This document shows positions 25,026-29,356 of a stretch of 29,356 nucleotides of DNA, in pieces. How positions within the stretch are numbered: position 1 is the first letter of the stretch; each line of letters starts with the position of its first letter. The DNA is from CAYVKY01 sp964452115. GTDB taxonomy: Bacteria; Bacteroidota; Ignavibacteria; Tepidaquicellales; Tepidaquicellaceae. Below the pieces are notes generated by a model. That model was not told where the DNA came from. It worked only from the letters and a program-made list of their open reading frames with translations, and ran no database searches. The DNA lies in contig CAYVKY010000011.1 of assembly GCA_964452115.1 (NCBI GenBank), positions 1-29,356 on the forward strand, written 5' to 3'. The position numbers and the translations under genes were made by a program.

Positions 25026-25952
25026 CTATGAAAAACGGATTTCATTTTCTCTAAACCTGAATCCGTTCAGGAATGATTTTATATCAGCAGGTTTTCTGCC
25101 TTCTATCTGAACTTCTAGAAGTTCGAGCAGTTTATCCGCACAGTTTACAAATAAACGGTTCTTATCTTTGAATATCACTCCCGCATCAGAGTTTGAGATG
25201 ATATCTGTGTCTTTTGCTTTCAGAATTCTGAATGTTTTTCCGTCAAGATGAGTAAATGCAATTGGCTCGGGGTATAATGCCCTTATAAAATTATGTAATT
25301 CAACTGAAGTTTTATTCCAGTTTATCTGGCAGTCTTCTTTGAAAATTTTCGGAGCAGGTGATGCAAGGGAATTATCCTGCGGCGATGTTACAGCATTTCC
25401 GCTCTCTATAAGCCTCACGGTTTCTAAAGTTACATCGCATCCAAGTTCTGAAAGTTTATTATACATCGTTCCGAAATTATCATCATCTCCAATTTCAATG
25501 CTTTTCTGAAGTATAATATTTCCGGTATCAACTTTATTATCCAGAAAAAATGTTGTAACGCCGGTTGTTTTTTCACCGTTCATTATTGCCCTGTTAATCG
25601 GCGCTGCGCCTCTGTATTTAGGGAGAAGAGAAGCGTGAAGATTGAACGTTCCAAGTTTTGAAAGCGAATAAACTTCCTGCGGAAGTATTCTGAATGCGAT
25701 TACAACAATAATATCCGGCGAAATTTCTTTAATGCTTTTTATGAAATCATCACTTTTCAGATTTTCGGGCTGAAGGATATTCAGATTGTTTTCAAGTGCA
25801 AACTTTTTTACGGGGGAAGGCTGCATCTTCAGATGTCTGCCCTGCGGTTTATCGGGAACTGTAACTACGGCAGAAATATCATAACCATTTTGAATCAGAT
25901 TTCTCAGCGGGGCAATCGAAAACTCCGGTGTACCCATAAAAACTATTTTCAT
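25026..25952 (-). CDS. fmt: Methionyl-tRNA formyltransferase
   Basis: Fmt formylates the initiator Met-tRNA using 10-formyl-tetrahydrofolate. The 308-residue length is standard. The N-terminus MKIVFMGTPEFS begins the Rossmann-type formyltransferase domain. FNLHASLLPKYRGAAPIN (103-120) supplies catalytic Asn104 and His106, and VDTGNI holds Asp142; these correspond to the Asn-His-Asp set of the E. coli enzyme. The C-terminal OB-like domain (about 205-308) binds the tRNA acceptor stem. The gene overlaps def by four bases (ATGA), the classic pairing with the enzyme that later removes the formyl group. Confidence 0.97.
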   Translation of the reverse strand: MKIVFMGTPEFSIAPLRNLIQNGYDISAVVTVPDKPQGRHLKMQPSPVKKFALENNLNILQPENLKSDDFIKSIKEISPDIIVVIAFRILPQEVYSLSKLGTFNLHASLLPKYRGAAPINRAIMNGEKTTGVTTFFLDNKVDTGNIILQKSIEIGDDDNFGTMYNKLSELGCDVTLETVRLIESGNAVTSPQDNSLASPAPKIFKEDCQINWNKTSVELHNFIRALYPEPIAFTHLDGKTFRILKAKDTDIISNSDAGVIFKDKNRLFVNCADKLLELLEVQIEGRKPADIKSFLNGFRFRENEIRFS

Positions 25953-26506
25953 CTTTGTGTCTTTGCGTTATAAATCGGATATGAAGTATCAATCTTTTTC
26001 GCTCTTATTTTTTTCAGAATGTCTTTGAAGTCGTTCAGTTCTTCTTTCGGAAGATAATCAATGAAAAGTTTTCCGTGCAGATGGTCAATTTCGTGCTGAA
26101 TTACACGAGCCCATAAGCCGTCATATTCGCGTGCATATTCTTTCATATTCAGATCGTAATATTTGACAAAAATCTTTTCAGGGCGCAGTACATCGGAATG
26201 GACATCAGGGATGCTGAGGCATCCTTCGCCCATCAAAACCTCGCCGTAAACTTCCTTAATTTCGGGATTAATCAAAATCAGCGGTTTTTCATCTTCAAAG
26301 TCTTTATTCATGGAAATGTCAATCGTGATGATATCTAAATCTTTATTGACCTGCGGCGCTGCGAGTCCGATTCCGTCTGCATTGCGCATAGTATAAAACA
26401 TATCGGTAACGAGTTCAACCGTTTCACCTGAAATATCATTTAAAGGCTTCGCTTTTTTCCTTAAAATTTCGGTACCTAATGTTGCAATTGGGAGCTGCGT
26501 GGACAT
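25949..26506 (-). CDS. def: Peptide deformylase
   Basis: Def removes the N-formyl group from nascent proteins. The 185-residue protein has all three active-site motifs: GIGLAAPQV (45-53), EGCLSIP (94-100, metal ligand Cys96) and QHEIDHLHG (137-145, ligands His138 and His142 with catalytic Glu139). It heads the minus-strand operon that continues with fmt, the half-size clpB, the SbnI-like gene and lolC/E-lolD. Its ATG faces the divergent EF-G gene across a 188-base gap. Confidence 0.97.
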   Translation of the reverse strand: MSTQLPIATLGTEILRKKAKPLNDISGETVELVTDMFYTMRNADGIGLAAPQVNKDLDIITIDISMNKDFEDEKPLILINPEIKEVYGEVLMGEGCLSIPDVHSDVLRPEKIFVKYYDLNMKEYAREYDGLWARVIQHEIDHLHGKLFIDYLPKEELNDFKDILKKIRAKKIDTSYPIYNAKTQR

Positions 26507-26694
26507 AATTCAACGATTTATTTGTATTTATTTAAATAAAACAAGTTAATTTTAAAAAAAATTACCTTAATTGTATAATATACTCAATGCAATGAACATT
26601 AAAAAGTAACTTTATAATATAAAAAATTAGTGCTATTTTATATGTTTTACTAACAATTTTAAACTAAATATATCACCAGTAAGGAGACATTTAA
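26507..26694. promoter_or_regulatory. Divergent promoter region between def and the EF-G paralogue
   Basis: This 188-base, very A/T-rich gap must drive transcription in both directions. Near def there is a perfect 14-base palindrome TTTATTTAAATAAA (26527-26540), flanked by TTGT and ACAA to extend the symmetry, which could be an operator or chance. TATAAT at 26574-26579 could be a -10 element for the rightward gene, but its -35 partner is unclear. The right end holds a strong Shine-Dalgarno, listed separately. Confidence 0.4.
26681..26686 (+). promoter_or_regulatory. Strong Shine-Dalgarno of the EF-G paralogue
   Basis: AAGGAG lies 8 bases before the ATG at 26695, close to ideal spacing for pairing with the 16S rRNA 3' end. 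It is the only clear Shine-Dalgarno found ahead of any start in this window. Confidence 0.75.
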
Positions 26695-28803
26695 ATGGCA
26701 GAATATAAACCGGAACAAATAAGAAATATTTCCCTGATTGGACATGGCGGAAGCGGAAAAACAATATTGACAGAGGGTATTTTATACACAACAGGAGTAA
26801 TTAACCGTTTCGGAAAAATAGAAGAAGGCAACACGGTCAGCGATTTCAATAAAGACGAAATCGAAAAGCAGTTGTCAATAAGTTCTTCGCTTATGAATAC
26901 AGCTTGGAAAGATTCAAAAGGCACGGCAATAAAGATTAATATGCTCGATACACCGGGATTTATGGATTATATAGGTGATGTAATAAGTTCTTTGAGAATT
27001 ACGGATACAACATTGGTGCTGGTGGATGCTTTCAAGGGAGTTGAAGTTGGCACTGAAATATCATTCAAGTACACAAAGAAATACAAAAATAATATAGTAT
27101 TTGTTGTTAACAAACTCGATACCGAAAATGCAAATTTTGAAGAGGCGGTAAAGCAGATAAAAGAAAGTTTCGGAAATGAAGTAGCAGTTGCACAGTTCCC
27201 CGTTGATGAAGGAATGGGCTTCCATAAGATTATTGATTTAATCAAAATGAAGCAGTTTACGTTTGATACTACCGGCAAAGGTGAATATAAGGTTGAAGAA
27301 ATTCCGGAAGATCTGAAAGCCAAAGCTGAAGATTATCACCAGAATCTGATTGAAGCAATTGCAAGCGAAGATGAAACCTTGATGGAAAAATTCTTCGAGG
27401 GCGGACTTACAGAGGAAGATATTTATAACGGCATTAAACTCGGAATGAAAGGAAGAAAACTCTTCCCCGTATTCTGTACTGCAGCAGTAAAAAATATCGG
27501 TGTGAGAACACTTCTTGATTTCATCTGTGACTTTACTGAATCGCCGGCAGACAAATCGCCTGAGGTTGCATTCAAAGCCGGAACAACAGACGAAGTGGAA
27601 GTGAAACCGGATGTAAACGGCGAGCCGGTACTTTTAGTTTTTAAAACGATGTCTGAAAGAAACGTCGGTGAATTTTCATTTTTCAGAATGTATTCCGGAA
27701 AAGTTTCGGCGGGTATGGACCTGGTGAACAGCGGCACAGGCAAGACTGAAAGGCTTTCGCAGGTTTATTCAATGAACGGAAACGAAAGAAAAGAAATGAG
27801 CGAAGCAATATGCGGCGATATAGCGGCAGTTGTGAAGCTCAAAGACACGCACACGAATAATACGCTTTGCACGAAGTCAAATATGGTGGAACTGAAGAAA
27901 ATCGAATTCCCCGAACCGAATATGACGCTTGCGGTATTCCCAAAGAGAAAAGGCGAAGAAGATAAGATGGGTATGGCAATGCATTCCTTCCACGAAGAAG
28001 ACCCGACATTTATGATGACATATGACACTGAAATCAATCAGTCGCTCATTCACGGTCAGGGAGAGATTCACCTGAACACAATCATCAACAGAATGAAAAA
28101 CAAATTCAACATCGAAGTTGAAACTGCCGAGCCGAGAATTCCTTACAGGGAAACCATCCGTTCGAAAGCAAAAGATATTGAATACAAACACAAAAAGCAG
28201 ACCGGCGGCAGGGGACAATTCGGACATGTGGTTCTGACACTTGAACCTACCGGCAGAGGCGAAGGATTTGAATTTGTTGATGAAATAGTCGGCGGTGTGA
28301 TTCCCGGAAGATTTATTCCTGCGGTTGAAAAAGGTATAGTAGAAACAATGACAAACGGAGTGATTGTAGGAAGCAAGGTGATTGACGTGAGAGTGAGACT
28401 TACATTCGGTTCGTATCACACAGTTGACTCGGATGAACTTTCATTCAAACTTGCAGCAACTCAGGCATTCAAAAAAGGTTTTAAAGATGCAAACCCTGTA
28501 CTGCTCGAACCAATATATAACGTTGAGATTACATTCCCTGAAGAATTTATGGGTGCGGTATCAGGCGATATTTCAGCGAGAAGAGGAAAAATTCTCGGAA
28601 TGGAAACCGAAGGCAGACTTCAGGTAATCAAAGCAACCATACCTCTTTCGGAAATGAGCGGATATTCTTCAAAACTTCGTTCATTCACACAGGGACGCGG
28701 CACTTACACGCGCAAATTCTCGCACTATGAGGATGTGCCGAAAGAAGTTGAATCAAGAATTATTGCAGATTACGAAAAGCAAAAAGCTGAAGAGAATAAA
28801 TAA
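26695..28803 (+). CDS. EF-G paralogue (EF-G2-like translation elongation factor)
   Basis: A 702-residue translational GTPase with all five EF-G domains. The P-loop is GHGGSGKT (16-23), not the GHIDAGKT of canonical FusA; G3 reads DTPGF (85-89), so the catalytic His of DTPGH is Phe89; G4 is NKLD (139-142). Switch I lacks the RGITI motif (here KQLSIS). Domain IV keeps GGRGQFGHV and the tip loop GSYHTVDSDE that enters the decoding centre. This pattern fits the EF-G2 subgroup; the Bacteroides EF-G2 has been reported to support translation without GTP hydrolysis. I infer a slow or non-hydrolysing factor used under particular conditions, with a canonical fusA expected elsewhere. It is monocistronic, with its own Shine-Dalgarno and terminator. 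Confidence 0.88.
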   Translation: MAEYKPEQIRNISLIGHGGSGKTILTEGILYTTGVINRFGKIEEGNTVSDFNKDEIEKQLSISSSLMNTAWKDSKGTAIKINMLDTPGFMDYIGDVISSLRITDTTLVLVDAFKGVEVGTEISFKYTKKYKNNIVFVVNKLDTENANFEEAVKQIKESFGNEVAVAQFPVDEGMGFHKIIDLIKMKQFTFDTTGKGEYKVEEIPEDLKAKAEDYHQNLIEAIASEDETLMEKFFEGGLTEEDIYNGIKLGMKGRKLFPVFCTAAVKNIGVRTLLDFICDFTESPADKSPEVAFKAGTTDEVEVKPDVNGEPVLLVFKTMSERNVGEFSFFRMYSGKVSAGMDLVNSGTGKTERLSQVYSMNGNERKEMSEAICGDIAAVVKLKDTHTNNTLCTKSNMVELKKIEFPEPNMTLAVFPKRKGEEDKMGMAMHSFHEEDPTFMMTYDTEINQSLIHGQGEIHLNTIINRMKNKFNIEVETAEPRIPYRETIRSKAKDIEYKHKKQTGGRGQFGHVVLTLEPTGRGEGFEFVDEIVGGVIPGRFIPAVEKGIVETMTNGVIVGSKVIDVRVRLTFGSYHTVDSDELSFKLAATQAFKKGFKDANPVLLEPIYNVEITFPEEFMGAVSGDISARRGKILGMETEGRLQVIKATIPLSEMSGYSSKLRSFTQGRGTYTRKFSHYEDVPKEVESRIIADYEKQKAEENK

Positions 28804-28825
28804 TCTTTAGATTGTAAATGATATT

Positions 28826-28857
28826 AAAATGGCGGTTAAAAAACCGCCATTTTTTTT
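28826..28857 (+). terminator. Intrinsic terminator of the EF-G paralogue
   Basis: The stem AAAATGGCGGTT (28826-28837) pairs perfectly with AACCGCCATTTT (28842-28853) across a 4-A loop and runs into an unbroken T-tract to 28857. The hairpin sits 22 bases after the EF-G stop and ends at the msrA stop on the other strand, so it may serve both convergent genes. Confidence 0.93.
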
Positions 28858-29356
28858 AATCAAAAATTTTTCTATAGACGTGGCAATACGGCATCTTGCC
28901 GTTTTTCTGGTAATACTTCTGGTGATAGTCTTCCGCCTGCCAGAATGTAGAAGCGGGGCGCAGTTCTGTTGCAACTGTATAACCTTTATCTTTTAAAATG
29001 CCGATGTACTTTTCGGCGGTTTTTTTCTGATTATCATCGGAATAGAAAATTGCGGATTTGTACTGCTCTCCGATGTCAGGTCCCTGTCCGTCCGTCTGAG
29101 TGAAATCGTGGGTTTCAAAAAACAGTTTAACAAGGTTTTCGTAAGTGGTTTTATTTTCATCATAAGTTATCTCCACTGCTTCAAGATGATGAGTGCTGCC
29201 CGAGCACACTTCTTCATACGTGGGGTTTTCCTTGATGCCGCCTGTAAAGCCGACTCTCGTTGAAATCACACCGTTTGCTTTCATCATATAAAATTCCGTA
29301 CCCCAAAAGCATCCCGAAGCAAATACTGCTTTTGCAATTTTGACATCATCGCTGTC
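28856..29356 (-). CDS. msrA: Peptide methionine sulfoxide reductase MsrA (5' end beyond the window)
   Basis: MsrA reduces methionine-S-sulfoxide in proteins. The frame stays open through an internal ATG at 29287 to the right edge, giving 166 visible residues. The upstream part is essential: it contains SGCFWGTE with the catalytic Cys (visible residue 16) and the conserved Glu. Further marks are VGFTGG near the middle of the N-terminal third, THHLEAVEI, FFETHDFTQ with DIGEQYKSAIF, and AEDYHQKYY near the end. The N-terminus and any export signal are outside the window. The gene is convergent with the EF-G paralogue. Confidence 0.95.
   Translation of the reverse strand, partial: DSDDVKIAKAVFASGCFWGTEFYMMKANGVISTRVGFTGGIKENPTYEEVCSGSTHHLEAVEITYDENKTTYENLVKLFFETHDFTQTDGQGPDIGEQYKSAIFYSDDNQKKTAEKYIGILKDKGYTVATELRPASTFWQAEDYHQKYYQKNGKMPYCHVYRKIFD

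Noticed and set aside
26527..26540. Operator for def at the palindrome TTTATTTAAATAAA.
   Set aside because: Such A/T-only palindromes are common by chance in this composition; kept only as a remark in the gap entry.
26695..28803. Naming this gene canonical fusA.
   Set aside because: GHGGSGKT instead of GHIDAGKT, DTPGF instead of DTPGH and loss of RGITI place it with EF-G paralogues; no rpsL/rpsG/tuf neighbours.
28856..29287. MsrA starting at the internal ATG at 29287.
   Set aside because: That start would remove the catalytic SGCFWG motif, which is encoded in frame upstream up to the window edge.

Overview
The window looks like a contiguous stretch of chromosome from an AT-rich (about 40 % GC by eye), Gram-negative member of the Bacteroidota/Chlorobi group, most likely the Ignavibacteria side of it. 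The reasons are a type IX secretion (T9SS) C-terminal sorting domain with the YPNPFNPVTKI motif, a TonB-dependent receptor and Lol lipoprotein-export genes (so there is an outer membrane), a DUF2723 membrane protein typical of this group, frequent TTG starts, and almost no Shine-Dalgarno sequences. No phage, insertion sequence, CRISPR array, tRNA or rRNA was seen. Coding density is high; the longest gene-free stretch is about 290 bases.

Layout. 1-9.8 kb (+): the 3' end of an outer-membrane barrel gene, a sodium:solute symporter overlapping priA, a secreted GH81 beta-1,3-glucanase with a T9SS tail, then trigger factor and clpP. 9.8-17.4 kb (+): a tight row of four envelope-glycan genes: a DUF2723 GT-C-type protein, a GT2-methyltransferase fusion, a YfhO-type GT-C protein and a GT9 transferase. 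17.4-20.8 kb (-): pstB, phoU and a TonB-dependent receptor in one apparent operon. Ahead of it is a TATATTTG -7 element adjoined by three 11-bp-spaced repeats resembling a Pho box. 20.9-26.5 kb (-): def, fmt, a ClpB lacking its whole N-terminal half, a ParB-fold protein resembling the free serine kinases SbnI/SerK, lolC/E and lolD, packed as one operon. 26.7-28.8 kb (+): a divergent EF-G paralogue with a strong Shine-Dalgarno and a textbook terminator. The window ends inside msrA (-).

Most interesting points: (1) the ClpB gene encodes only the second half of the M-domain plus NBD2, with its own ATG and an in-frame stop two codons upstream; (2) the SbnI/SerK-like protein is translationally coupled to it, with no siderophore genes in sight; (3) a phosphate-starvation-type promoter drives pstB-phoU plus an outer-membrane receptor, suggesting that receptor takes up a phosphorus compound; (4) the EF-G paralogue has Phe in place of the catalytic His of DTPGH; (5) the DUF2723/GT2-MT/YfhO/GT9 row could be a lipid-linked sugar donor and acceptor pathway; (6) the gap before trigger factor is full of dyad symmetries. 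All functional statements are from reading motifs by eye; no database search was run.
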